From NCBI RefSeq assembly GCF_004216915.1, contig NZ_SGXD01000003.1, positions 814,222-878,221 of the forward strand: DNA of 64,000 nt. The letters run 5' to 3'. The DNA comes from Motilibacter rhizosphaerae (lineage in GTDB: Bacteria > Actinomycetota > Actinomycetes > Motilibacterales > Motilibacteraceae). A program made the translations under genes and the position numbers. Numbering within the stretch: the first letter of the stretch is position 1; each line of letters begins with the position of its first letter. This document shows, one piece after another, positions 40,502 through 49,555 of this stretch. The notes beneath the pieces are model-generated. The model ran no database searches. It saw nothing but the letters and a program-made list of their open reading frames with translations, and was not told the DNA's origin.

Positions 40502-41098
40502 GTGCCCGGCCTCGACGACGCGCTCGCGCGCCTCGCCACCGCGTACGCCGCTCCCGGCCGGCGCTACCACGACGCGCGGCACCTCGCCGAGGTGCTGGCC
40601 GCTGTCGCGCTGCTCGGGGAGGAGGCGGACGACCTCGAGGTCGTCCGCCTCGCGGCGTACGCGCACGACGCGGTCTACGACGGGCGCGCCGGCGAGGACG
40701 AGGAGGCCAGCGCCCTGCTCGCCGAGCGCGAGCTCGCCGGGCTGGTCGAGCCGGACCGCCTCGCGGAGGTGGTCCGGCTCGTGCGGCTGACGGCGTCGCA
40801 CGACCCCGGGCCCGGCGACCGGGACGGCGCGGTGCTCTGCGACGCCGACCTCTGGATCCTCTCCGCGCCGCTGGAGCGCTACGAGGAGTACGCCGCCGAC
40901 GTCCGCGCGGAGTACGCCGCGTACGACGACGCCACCTTCGCCGCCGGGCGGCTGCGCGTGCTCCGGAGCTTCCTCGACCGCCCGCGCGTCTACCGGACGG
41001 CGGGCGCCGCGGCGTGGGAGCCCGCCGCGCGCGCCAACCTCAGCCGGGAGGCCGCTCGCCTCGGGGCCGCCGCAGCCCCGCCGCCCGCAGGCGGGTGA
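40502..41098 (+). CDS. HD-superfamily metal-dependent phosphohydrolase
   Basis: The 198-residue protein has the HD layout of the COG4339 group: 'GRRYHDARHLAEVL' (first His residues), 'RLAAYAHDAVYDGRAGEDEE' (His-Asp pair), and 'AVLCDADLWILS' (last Asp). These residues coordinate divalent metal. Substrates in this group are unknown. GTG 40502 is the first start after the secreted-protein stop, 5 nt away. The 3' end overlaps the opposite-strand DUF4031 gene by 59 nt. Confidence 0.85.
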   Translation: MPGLDDALARLATAYAAPGRRYHDARHLAEVLAAVALLGEEADDLEVVRLAAYAHDAVYDGRAGEDEEASALLAERELAGLVEPDRLAEVVRLVRLTASHDPGPGDRDGAVLCDADLWILSAPLERYEEYAADVRAEYAAYDDATFAAGRLRVLRSFLDRPRVYRTAGAAAWEPAARANLSREAARLGAAAAPPPAGG

Positions 41099-41312
41099 CG
41101 AGCTCGCGCCCGGTCACCGCGGTGGCGCCCAGCTCGACCGCCCGCTCGCGCAGGTCCTCGGGGACGTCGTAGTGGTCGCCCTGGAAGGCCCGGCGCGGCA
41201 GGCCCAGCCGCTCCGCGAACGCGTGCAGCTCGTCGTAGGACTCGTCGCTCACCAGGTGGGCCCAGAGCCGGTCCCTCCACGGCCAGATGGCGGTGTCGAC
41301 GAGCACGGTCAT
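41040..41312 (-). CDS. DUF4031 domain protein
   Basis: The 90-residue product matches DUF4031: 'MTVLVDTAIWPWRDRLWAHL' at the N-terminus, 'SDESYDELHAFAERLGLPRR', and 'FQGDHYDVPEDLRERAVELG'. Function is unknown; the compact Asp/His-rich fold suggests a small hydrolase or binding protein. It is divergent from a 110-residue unknown gene with 29 bp between starts and overlaps the HD gene tail-to-tail. Confidence 0.85.
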   Translation of the reverse strand: MTVLVDTAIWPWRDRLWAHLVSDESYDELHAFAERLGLPRRAFQGDHYDVPEDLRERAVELGATAVTGRELVTRLRAAGLRRPRGERPPG

Positions 41313-41328
41313 CTGCGCAGCGTACGGG

Positions 41329-41334
41329 CAGGAT
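41329..41334 (+). promoter_or_regulatory. -10 box (CAGGAT) for leaderless 110-residue gene
   Basis: CAGGAT ends 7 nt before ATG 41342, within the 29-bp gap to the divergent DUF4031 start. Confidence 0.5.
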
Positions 41335-41341
41335 GAGGGGC

Positions 41342-41674
41342 ATGACGGACCCGCTCCTGGCCGCCCGCGCCCTGCTCCTGCACGACCTCGCCTCGCGGAT
41401 GCTGACCGACGGGATCCACCTCCAGCTCGTCGAGACCGTGCTGGAGCAGCGGCGCTGGTGGGTCGAGGCGTGGGAGGGCGGCGCGGACGTCGTCGCGGGC
41501 CAGGTCGCGCAGGACCTGCAGGACCGGCTGCTCGACGAGGCCGGCACCCGCTGGCCGTCGTGCCTGCTGCACGAGGAGGCGCACGAGCTGCGCGTCGAGC
41601 CGGAGCTCGGCCCGGACCCGTGCTGGGTGTGCGAGGAGGCCGGCGAGGTGGTCGCGCCGCTAGGGGCGCTCTAG
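41342..41674 (+). CDS. Small conserved-looking protein with C-terminal Cys/His cluster
   Basis: The 110-residue protein is unrecognised. The N-terminal half is helical ('LLAARALLLHDLASRM', 'QLVETVLEQRRWWVEAWEGG'). The end carries 'CLLHEEAHELRVEPELG' and then 'DPCWVCEEAG', so three Cys and two His could bind a metal. ATG 41342 follows a -10 box at the usual spacing. Its TAG shares the CTAG palindrome with the convergent SMP-30 stop. Coding bias matches its neighbours, supporting a real gene. Confidence 0.7.
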   Translation: MTDPLLAARALLLHDLASRMLTDGIHLQLVETVLEQRRWWVEAWEGGADVVAGQVAQDLQDRLLDEAGTRWPSCLLHEEAHELRVEPELGPDPCWVCEEAGEVVAPLGAL

Positions 41675-42579
41675 TCCCTCGGGAGCTGGGCCTTGAACGC
41701 CCGGGCGGGCGGCCCGGAGACGGCGGCGTCCACGGCGAAGACCTTGCCCGCGTGCGGCTGTCCGGCGACGGTGCTGGCGTCGAGGCCCTCGCGGGAGGTC
41801 GTGATGTAGAGCGTCGTCCCGGCGAACGCGACGGCCGTGACCTGCTCGACGGGCAGGGAGACGACGGTGAGGATCTCGCCCTCGGGGCTGATCCGGTCGA
41901 CCGCGCCTCCGCCGAACCGCGCGACCCACAGGCAGTCCTCGTCGTCGATGGCGATGCCGTCGCTGACGCCCTGGTCGCGGGAGCGCTGCTCGACCAGCCG
42001 GCCGGGCCCGAACTCGCCGGTCTCGAGGTCGTACGAGTGGGCGGTCAGCCGGCCGGGCCCGCTGTCGGCCCAGTAGACCGTCGCGCCGTCAGAGCTCCAG
42101 GCGAGGCCGTTGGCGACGGTGGCGTCGGCGACGAGGGTGCGCACGCTGCCGTCGAGGTCGACCTGGAGCAGCCGGCCGCCGCCCGGGCGCTGGTCGTACG
42201 CCATGGTGCCCGCGAGCAGGCGCCCCACCGGGTCGCAGACCGCCTCGTTCATCCGCACGTCGTCCTCGCGGCCGGCGTCCGGGCGGGCGAGCTGCTCGAG
42301 CTGCTGGGTGCCGTCCTCGGCGAGCCGGGCATGGACGAACCCGGTGCCCGCGGCGAGGATCCAGCCGTCGTGGCCGGTGACCGGGTTGGCCGCGCCGACC
42401 GGGACGTCGAGCTGCAGCCCGGGCAGCAGCTCGAGCCGCCCCTCGCGCGGCACGGCGCGGTGGACCCGGCCCGCCGGGATGTCGACCCAGGCCAGCTCGC
42501 CGCGGCCGGCGTCCCAGCGCGGCCCCTCGGCGTGCTCGGCGACGAGCTCCGTCACGGGATCTGCGACGAACGTGCGCAT
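41671..42579 (-). CDS. SMP-30/gluconolactonase family protein
   Basis: The 302-residue six-bladed beta-propeller matches the SMP-30/LRE family. It has the metal ligands 'EHAEGPRWDAGRGELAWVDI' (Glu), 'RMNEAVCDPVGRLLAGTMAY' (Asn), 'VANGLAWSSDGATVYWADSG' (Asn) and 'SDGIAIDDEDCLWVARFGGG' (Asp). Relatives hydrolyse sugar lactones. ATG 42579 is used because a longer frame upstream lacks family similarity. The stop lies in a CTAG shared with the preceding gene's stop. Confidence 0.92.
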   Translation of the reverse strand: MRTFVADPVTELVAEHAEGPRWDAGRGELAWVDIPAGRVHRAVPREGRLELLPGLQLDVPVGAANPVTGHDGWILAAGTGFVHARLAEDGTQQLEQLARPDAGREDDVRMNEAVCDPVGRLLAGTMAYDQRPGGGRLLQVDLDGSVRTLVADATVANGLAWSSDGATVYWADSGPGRLTAHSYDLETGEFGPGRLVEQRSRDQGVSDGIAIDDEDCLWVARFGGGAVDRISPEGEILTVVSLPVEQVTAVAFAGTTLYITTSREGLDASTVAGQPHAGKVFAVDAAVSGPPARAFKAQLPRD

Positions 42580-42654
42580 CGGTGACTCCCCTCGCATTCC
42601 GGACACAGCCTGCCACAGGGCCGGAACGCGCTCGACGCCGCGGTCGCGTGCGGT

Positions 42655-42660
42655 TACGGT
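42655..42660 (+). promoter_or_regulatory. -10 box (TACGGT) for the methyltransferase leader
   Basis: TACGGT ends 7 nt before the ATG of the 18-codon upstream ORF at 42668. This gives a transcript that starts with that ORF and reaches the methyltransferase 147 nt later. Confidence 0.55.
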
Positions 42661-42667
42661 ACGGGCC

Positions 42668-42724
42668 ATGACGTCCCGCCCGACCTCGCGGACGGAGTGG
42701 CGCCGCTCGGCGGCCTGCTCCTGA
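42668..42724 (+). CDS. Leaderless 18-codon upstream ORF
   Basis: ATG 42668 opens an 18-residue Arg/Ser-rich peptide ending in 'AACS'. It starts at the predicted RNA 5' end and lies 90 nt before the methyltransferase. That 90-nt stretch is very GC-rich and contains possible stems such as CCTCCGG/CCGGAGG-like segments. It may be a regulatory leader peptide; there is no proof it is translated. Confidence 0.4.
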   Translation: MTSRPTSRTEWRRSAACS

Positions 42725-42814
42725 CCCGACGCTCGACGTCACGTCCGCAGCCGCCCCTCCGGCGGCCCGCGGACGCTCCGGCTGGGTGCGCCGGACCTCC
42801 AAGGAGGAGTCCTC

Positions 42815-43510
42815 GTGCCCACCCTGCTCCCCGACTACCTCGTCACCGCGCGGTCGCTGCGCGAGTACGCCGCCATGCTCGGCCTCGACCCGGCCGCCCT
42901 CGCCGGGCGCGACGTGCTCGACTGCCCGGGCGGCGCGGCCAGCTTCGCCGCGGAGGCCGCGGCTCTCGGCGCTCGCGTCACCGCCGCCGACCCGGTCTAC
43001 GCGCTGCCCGCGGGGGAGGTCGCCGTCCGCGCCCTGGACGACACCGCCGCCGGCGCCCGCGGCATCGCCGCCCACGCCGAGCGCTACGCGTGGACGACCT
43101 TCGCGGGACCCGAGGAGCACGCGGCCGAGCGGACCGCGGCCGCCGCGCGCTTCGCCTGGGACCTGCGGGTCTCGCCCGAGCGCTACGTCGCGGCCGCGCT
43201 GCCGGACCTGCCGTTCAGCGACGGCTCGTTCGACCTGGTGCTGAGCTCGCACCTGCTCTTCACCTACGCCGACCGGCTCGACCCGGCCTTCCACGTCGCC
43301 GCCGCACGGGAGCTGGTCCGGGTCTGCCGCCCGGGCGGCGAGGTGCGGGTCTTCCCGCTCGTGCCGCACGACCCCGCGGCGTACGCGCCGGTGGCCGAGG
43401 TCCGCGCCGCCCTCGAGGCCGACGGCTGCGTGACCGCGGTGCTGCCCGTGGCGTACCGGCTCCAGCGGGGCGCGTACAGCGCGCTGGTGATCACCCCGCC
43501 CCCGCGGTGA
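42815..43510 (+). CDS. Class I SAM-dependent methyltransferase
   Basis: The 231-residue protein has a Rossmann methyltransferase pattern: motif I 'VLDCPGGAASFAAEAAALGA', the acidic end of beta2 'VTAADPVYALP', and 'LPFSDGSFDLVLSSHLLFTY' as motif IV. 'ARELVRVCRPGGEVRVFPL' is the later post-motif region. The substrate is unknown. A strong AAGGAGG lies ahead of GTG 42815. The TGA stop is part of the first repeat of cluster D, and the ending 'VITPPPR' is partly repeat-derived. A short upstream ORF precedes it. Confidence 0.87.
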   Translation: MPTLLPDYLVTARSLREYAAMLGLDPAALAGRDVLDCPGGAASFAAEAAALGARVTAADPVYALPAGEVAVRALDDTAAGARGIAAHAERYAWTTFAGPEEHAAERTAAAARFAWDLRVSPERYVAAALPDLPFSDGSFDLVLSSHLLFTYADRLDPAFHVAAARELVRVCRPGGEVRVFPLVPHDPAAYAPVAEVRAALEADGCVTAVLPVAYRLQRGAYSALVITPPPR

Positions 43511-43662
43511 TCACGCAGATCCCGGGCCCCCTCCCCCCGTCGCCCCCCCCGTGATCATGCACATCCTGGGGCGCCAACCCCGCGGTGATCATGCGAATCC
43601 TGGGCCCCCCTCCCTGGTGATCATGCAGATCGTGGAGACCCCCCTCCCCCGGTGATCATGCA
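43507..43662. repeat. Intergenic repeat cluster D (GTGATCATGCA family, 5 copies)
   Basis: Five direct copies lie at 43507-43517 (GTGATCACGCA), 43551-43561, 43585-43595 (ends GCG), 43617-43627 and 43652-43662. Each is followed by a GATC/CATC/GTCCTGGG-like tail and a C-rich spacer of about 20 nt. The cluster starts inside the methyltransferase stop and fills much of the 432-bp gap before groEL on the opposite strand. Nothing else is seen in that gap apart from the palindrome at 43787-43810 and a terminator. Confidence 0.9.
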
Positions 43663-43786
43663 CGTCCTGGGTCCCACCTCGTGCCAGGTCGCCCGGACAC
43701 CTCGCGATGCCCGGACCGCACCGAGTGAACGCCGGACCGACGACGTTCCAGCCCTTCGACGACCACGTCGTGCGGCTCGGCGCGAA

Positions 43787-43810
43787 GCTGATCGGGCTGC
43801 CCGATCAACT
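43787..43810. repeat. TGATCGGG-family inverted repeat, short form
   Basis: TGATCGGG-CTG-CCCGATCA (43789-43807) is a perfect palindrome with 8-bp arms around CTG. It resembles the one at 16984-17005 and the arms of the larger elements at 16705 and 62369. Confidence 0.65.
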
Positions 43811-43879
43811 GACCGCGGCACGCGGCCCGCACGCCGCACGCCCGCGCGCGCGAGGGCGCCCGCACGTACCCGTGGACGC

Positions 43880-43917
43880 CACGAGGGCGGCCCCGCCGCA
43901 GCGGGACCGCCCTCGTG
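43880..43917 (-). terminator. groEL transcription terminator
   Basis: CACGAGGGCGGCCCC (43880-43894) pairs with GGGACCGCCCTCGTG (43903-43917), a 15-bp stem with one mismatch and an 8-nt loop. It lies about 25 nt past the groEL stop on the minus strand. Confidence 0.8.
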
Positions 43918-43942
43918 AGGACGAACTGGTGGAGCAGCGGGA

Positions 43943-45649
<1,707 letters not shown>

Positions 45650-45694
45650 TCACTCGCGTTGTCACTCGGTCGTTCTGAGTGCCAGTCTCAATGA

Positions 45695-45721
45695 TTAGCA
45701 CTCTCCCTCCCAGAGTGCAAG
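45695..45721 (-). promoter_or_regulatory. CIRCE element (HrcA operator) of groEL
   Basis: TTAGCACTC (45695-45703), a 9-nt spacer, then GAGTGCAAG instead of GAGTGCTAA. Six of nine bases of the second arm are perfect, with partial decay at the end. It lies about 135 nt upstream of the groEL start, implying repression by HrcA at normal temperature. Confidence 0.85.
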
Positions 45722-45758
45722 CCCCGCGGCGTCCGGCCAGCCTCCTGCGCACAGGGGG

Positions 45759-45764
45759 CAGACT
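45759..45764 (+). promoter_or_regulatory. -10 box (CAGACT) for leaderless 214-residue gene
   Basis: CAGACT ends 7 nt before ATG 45772. The spacer GGAGGCG also resembles a Shine-Dalgarno sequence, so both readings are possible. Confidence 0.45.
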
Positions 45765-45771
45765 GGAGGCG

Positions 45772-46416
45772 ATGGAGAGCGACGGCGGCCCCGACCGCAC
45801 CCCGCCCGAGGGCCAGCAGCGCCCGCGCCGCCCCCTGCTGTACCCCACGGCCGGGCTGGGCTGGGCCGACCCGGACCCGGGCGCGGACCCGCACCAGCGC
45901 CGCGAGCGCGCGTACGAGACGGCCGCCGCCGTCCTCCAGGCCGGCGCGGCGGACCCGGAGCTCGCCGACCAGCTCGTGCGGCTCGACGAGACGCTCGGGC
46001 TCGAGGCGCTGCGCGAGCTGTGGGCGGAGCCGGAGGACGACGGGCTCCCCGCAGCGCTGTGGACGCTCTACCTGCTGCGGGCCTGGCTGACGCGGCAGGC
46101 GTCGGAGGCGGCGCGGATCTACGCCGCCGGCCGTACGTGGGTGCCCGTCCCGGACGCCGTCGCCGGGGTGCCCGACCGGCCGGCGCCCGAGGACCTGACC
46201 GCGCTCGGCGACTCGATCCTCGGCACAGCGCTGCACGGGGACCCGGCGGGCGCGATGGAGCGGGCCGCAGCGGTGCACCGGGTCCTCGCCTGCGGGCGCT
46301 TCGCGGTGTCGCACAGCGCCGGGCGGGAGCAGGAGGCGCGGCTCGCCGAGGGCAACCTGCGGGCGGCGGCGCGGCTCGAGCAGGCCGCCGGCGCATGGCG
46401 CGGAGCGCCGGACTGA
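45772..46416 (+). CDS. Uncharacterised acidic helical protein
   Basis: The 214-residue protein is not recognised beyond being a type found near groEL in actinomycetes. After a Pro-rich N-terminus ('PRRPLLYPTAGLGWADPDPG') it is mainly helical ('ETAAAVLQAGAADPELADQL', 'LWTLYLLRAWLTRQASEAAR') with a hydrophobic Trp/Leu core and no signal peptide or membrane helix. It is divergent from groEL across the CIRCE region. Its stop codon lies inside the first unit of the 23-bp tandem repeat, and the last residues 'WRGAPD' are repeat-encoded. Confidence 0.75.
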   Translation: MESDGGPDRTPPEGQQRPRRPLLYPTAGLGWADPDPGADPHQRRERAYETAAAVLQAGAADPELADQLVRLDETLGLEALRELWAEPEDDGLPAALWTLYLLRAWLTRQASEAARIYAAGRTWVPVPDAVAGVPDRPAPEDLTALGDSILGTALHGDPAGAMERAAAVHRVLACGRFAVSHSAGREQEARLAEGNLRAAARLEQAAGAWRGAPD

Positions 46417-46557
46417 CGAAGCGCGGAGCGCCGGACTGACGGAGCGCGGAGCGCCGGACTGACGGAGCGCGGAGCGCCGGACTGACGGAGCGCGGAGCGC
46501 CGGACTGACGGAGCGCGGAGCGCCGGACCGACGGAGCGCGGAGCGCCGGACCGACCC
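46398..46557. repeat. 23-bp tandem repeat, about 7 copies
   Basis: Units beginning GCGCGGAGCGCCGGACTGAC plus GGA start at 46398, 46421, 46444, 46467, 46490, 46513 and 46536. They are nearly identical; the last two read GGACCGAC. Each unit contains the short inverted repeat GCGC-GGA-GCGC. There are no spacers, so this is not a CRISPR array. It fills half of the 323-bp gap before the cellulase gene. Confidence 0.92.
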
Positions 46558-46639
46558 CGCTCCGCACCGCCTCCGTCGCAGCGCGCGACTTGCTGCACCA
46601 CCGAGACCAAGTCGTGACCGAAGCGGGGGCACCTGCCCG

Positions 46640-46668
46640 TTGACAGTCTGCGGGGCGCGGCATTGGAT
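46640..46668 (+). promoter_or_regulatory. Sigma70-type promoter of the cellulase gene (TTGACA-N17-TTGGAT)
   Basis: TTGACA at 46640-46645 and TTGGAT at 46663-46668 are separated by 17 nt. Transcription would begin near 46675, just before the operator at 46683. Confidence 0.7.
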
Positions 46669-46682
46669 GACGGGGCGCCGCT

Positions 46683-46696
46683 AGAGAGCGCTCTCT
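46683..46696. promoter_or_regulatory. CelR/CebR-like operator AGAGAGCGCTCTCT
   Basis: This perfect 14-bp palindrome has the GAGCGCTC core of CebR/CelR (LacI family) operators that respond to cello-oligosaccharides. It lies roughly at +8 to +21 of the predicted transcript, a normal repressor position. Confidence 0.75.
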
Positions 46697-46739
46697 CGCA
46701 CTGTGCGGAGATCTCCGACATCGAGGTCGAGGAGGCCGC

Positions 46740-49487
46740 GTGTCCCCGTTCACCCCCCGCCGGCAGGGCGCCGGAAGGACCCTCGGGCGGTCCACCGCCC
46801 TGAGCGGCGCCGTCGGGCTCGTCCTGCTCGGCACCACTGCTCCCGCGGCCTCGGCCGACGAGCCGGAGCAGGTCGTCAACGGCTCGTTCAGCAACGGCAC
46901 CACGGGCTGGGAGGGCTACCCCGCCTTCGCCGTCCAGGACGGCGCCGGCTGCCTCACGGTCCCCGCCGGCACCGGCGCGTACTCCGCCGCCATCCGCCAG
47001 CCGCTCAAGAACCTCGTGAAGGGCGCGACGTACGCGTTCACCTTCACCGCGTGGGCGAGCGTCGACGGCGGCAGCGCCGACACGGTCGCGCCGTACCCCC
47101 GCGTCGTCATCCAGGGCGGCGCGGACGTCAACTACGCCGCGGCGTTCCCGTCGACGAAGGTCAACCCGACCGGCGCCCACAAGCAGTACACCTACAGCTT
47201 CACCGAGAACGCCGACCTCGGCGCGACGCCCGCGCTGGAGTTCTCGCAGGACATCAGCAACGACAAGGCGTACACCTTCTGCATCGACGACGTGTCGGTG
47301 AAGGGCGGCGCCGAGGTGCCGGTCTACACGCCCGACACCGGCCCGCGCGTGCGCGTCAACCAGGTCGGCTACCTCCCCGCCGGCCCCAAGGGCGCGACGC
47401 TCGTGACGACCTCCACGGACCCCCTGCCGTGGCAGCTGGAGAACGCCGGAGGCACCGTCGTCGCCTCGGGCGTCAGCACGCCCAAGGGCGTCGACCCGAC
47501 GGCCGGGCTCAACGTCCACACGATCGACTTCACGTCCTACACCACGCCCGGCACCGGCTACACCCTCGTGGCCGACGGGCAGACGAGCTACCCGTTCGCG
47601 ATCTCCGGCAGCGCGTACGACCAGCTGCGCGAGGACTCGAAGACGGTCTTCTACACCCAGCGCAGCGGCACCCCGATCCTCGACAGCGTCGCGCCGGGCT
47701 ACGGCCGGGCGGCCGGGCACGTGGGCGTCGCGCCGAACACCGGCGACACGGCGGTCCCCTGCCAGAGCCTCAGCGACGACTCGCAGAAGATCCTGGTCAA
47801 GCAGGGCGACGCGCCCTGGACGTGCGACTACACCTCGGACGTCACGGGCGGCTGGTACGACGCCGGCGACCAGGGCAAGTACGTCGTCAACGGCGGCATC
47901 GCCGTCGGTCAGCTGCTGCAGGAGTTCGAGCGCACCAAGGACGCGCCGTCCACCGACGCGGGCGCCCTCGGCGACTCGACCCTGCGCGTCCCCGAGCGCG
48001 GCAACGCGGTCCCGGACATCCTGGACGAGGCCAAGTGGGAGCTGGACTTCTTCCTCAAGATGCAGGTGAAGCCCGGTCACCCGCTCGCCGGCATGGTCTT
48101 CCACAAGGTGGCCGACGCCAACTGGACCGGCCTCCCCCTCGACCCGGCGCACGACCCGCAGCAGCGCGTGCTCTACCGCCCGTCGACCGCGGCGACGCTC
48201 AACGTGGCAGCGACGGCAGCGCAGGGTGCCCGCCTGTTCGCGCCGTACGACGCGGCCTACGCCCAGAAGCTGCTGCAGGCGGCCAAGACCGCCTACGCCG
48301 CGGCCAAGGCCAACCCCGCGCTGTACGCCCCGGCGCCCGACGCGAGCCTCGACCCGAACCCGGGCAGCGGCCCGTACGACGACAGCAACGTGACCGACGA
48401 GTTCTACTGGGCCGCCTCGGAGCTGTACCTCACCACCGGTGACAGCAGCTTCCGCAGCGACGTCCTCGCCTCGCCGTGGAACTCCGCCGCCACCAGCACG
48501 GTGTTCACGCACGACGGGTTCGACTGGGGCCACGTGGCGGCGCTCGCGCGGCTCGACCTCGCGACGGTGCCGAACGCGCTGCCCGGCCGGGCGGCCATCC
48601 GGCAGTCGGTCATCGACGCGGCGGACCAGTACCTCGCCGACCAGGCGGCGCAGCCCTTCGGCCAGGCCTACGCGCCGGCCGGTGGCAACTACGCCTGGGG
48701 CTCGAACAGCTCCATCCTCAACAACATGCAGGTCATCGGCACGGCCTACGACCTGACCGACGCCGCGAAGTACCGCGACGGCGTCGAGCGGAGCATGGAC
48801 TACCTGCTGGGCCGCAACGCCCTCAACCAGTCCTACATCACGGGCTACGGCACGAAGTACTCCCACAACCAGCACTCGCGGATCTACTCCCACGAGCTGG
48901 ACCCGTCGCTGCCGAACCCCCCGTCGGGCACCATCGCCGGCGGCCCGAACTCCACGACGCTGAGCACCGGTGACCCCGTGGCCGCAGCGACGTTCACCAA
49001 GGGCTGCATCACGCAGTTCTGCTACCTCGACGACATCGGCGCGTGGTCGCTCAACGAGCTGACCATCAACTGGAACGCCCCGCTGTCGTGGGTGTCCTCG
49101 TTCCTGGCCGACCAGGACAACGGAGCGGACCTGCAAACCACCCCGCTGCAGGCGGGCATCACGCTCGGCTCGCGCAACACGACGGGCCCCACGAGTGCGA
49201 CGCTCGTCGTGAGCAACCCCGCGTCGCCGAAGAAGCCGGGCGCTCACGTCTCCAGCGTGACCTTCGCCCTGCCGACGGCGTTCACGGTCAGCAGCAAGCA
49301 GAAGGGCGTGACCGTCTCGCAGGACGGCGCGTTCGTCACGGTGACGCTGCCGGCGTACTCCGGCACCGTCTACGGCGGGAAGCAGGTCTCCGTGAGCCTC
49401 GTGCTCACGCCGGTCCTCGACGGCCAGCTGGCCCGTACGCTGCCCGAGCAGTTCTGGATCGACGGGGTGCCGGCAGCCAACGGCTGA
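46740..49487 (+). CDS. Secreted GH9 endoglucanase with CBM4/9-like and Ig-like modules
   Basis: The 915-residue protein has a Sec signal (cleavage after 'PAASA', near residue 40). A CBM4/9-like module follows at about 45-195 ('QVVNGSFSNGTTGWEGY' to 'FCIDDVSVKGG'), then a CelD N-terminal Ig-like domain at about 205-295 ('RVNQVGYLP'). The GH9 catalytic barrel at about 300-805 has 'GWYDAGDQGKYVVN' (catalytic Asp pair), 'NSSILNNMQVIGTAY', 'LGRNALNQSYITGYG' and 'WNAPLSWVSSFLADQ' (Glu near the end: 'SLNELTINWN'). A beta-sandwich tail of about 95 residues follows. It cleaves cellulose. GAGGAGG precedes the GTG, and a CelR-type operator lies upstream. Confidence 0.95.
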   Translation: MSPFTPRRQGAGRTLGRSTALSGAVGLVLLGTTAPAASADEPEQVVNGSFSNGTTGWEGYPAFAVQDGAGCLTVPAGTGAYSAAIRQPLKNLVKGATYAFTFTAWASVDGGSADTVAPYPRVVIQGGADVNYAAAFPSTKVNPTGAHKQYTYSFTENADLGATPALEFSQDISNDKAYTFCIDDVSVKGGAEVPVYTPDTGPRVRVNQVGYLPAGPKGATLVTTSTDPLPWQLENAGGTVVASGVSTPKGVDPTAGLNVHTIDFTSYTTPGTGYTLVADGQTSYPFAISGSAYDQLREDSKTVFYTQRSGTPILDSVAPGYGRAAGHVGVAPNTGDTAVPCQSLSDDSQKILVKQGDAPWTCDYTSDVTGGWYDAGDQGKYVVNGGIAVGQLLQEFERTKDAPSTDAGALGDSTLRVPERGNAVPDILDEAKWELDFFLKMQVKPGHPLAGMVFHKVADANWTGLPLDPAHDPQQRVLYRPSTAATLNVAATAAQGARLFAPYDAAYAQKLLQAAKTAYAAAKANPALYAPAPDASLDPNPGSGPYDDSNVTDEFYWAASELYLTTGDSSFRSDVLASPWNSAATSTVFTHDGFDWGHVAALARLDLATVPNALPGRAAIRQSVIDAADQYLADQAAQPFGQAYAPAGGNYAWGSNSSILNNMQVIGTAYDLTDAAKYRDGVERSMDYLLGRNALNQSYITGYGTKYSHNQHSRIYSHELDPSLPNPPSGTIAGGPNSTTLSTGDPVAAATFTKGCITQFCYLDDIGAWSLNELTINWNAPLSWVSSFLADQDNGADLQTTPLQAGITLGSRNTTGPTSATLVVSNPASPKKPGAHVSSVTFALPTAFTVSSKQKGVTVSQDGAFVTVTLPAYSGTVYGGKQVSVSLVLTPVLDGQLARTLPEQFWIDGVPAANG

Positions 49488-49500
49488 CGCGTCCCGCGCA

Positions 49501-49542
49501 CGACGGCACCCCCTGGCTCCCTCCGGCCGGGGGGTGCTGTCG
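49501..49542. terminator. Hairpin terminator between the cellulase and larA genes
   Basis: CGACGGCACCCCC (49501-49513) pairs with GGGGGTGCTGTCG (49530-49542) with one G-T pair. It lies 13 nt past the cellulase stop and between two convergent genes, so it could serve both strands. Confidence 0.75.
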
Positions 49543-49555
49543 TCCCCGGGCGCGC

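Noticed and set aside
46398-46557. CRISPR array
   Set aside because: Units are contiguous 23-bp tandem copies without spacers, and no cas genes are seen.
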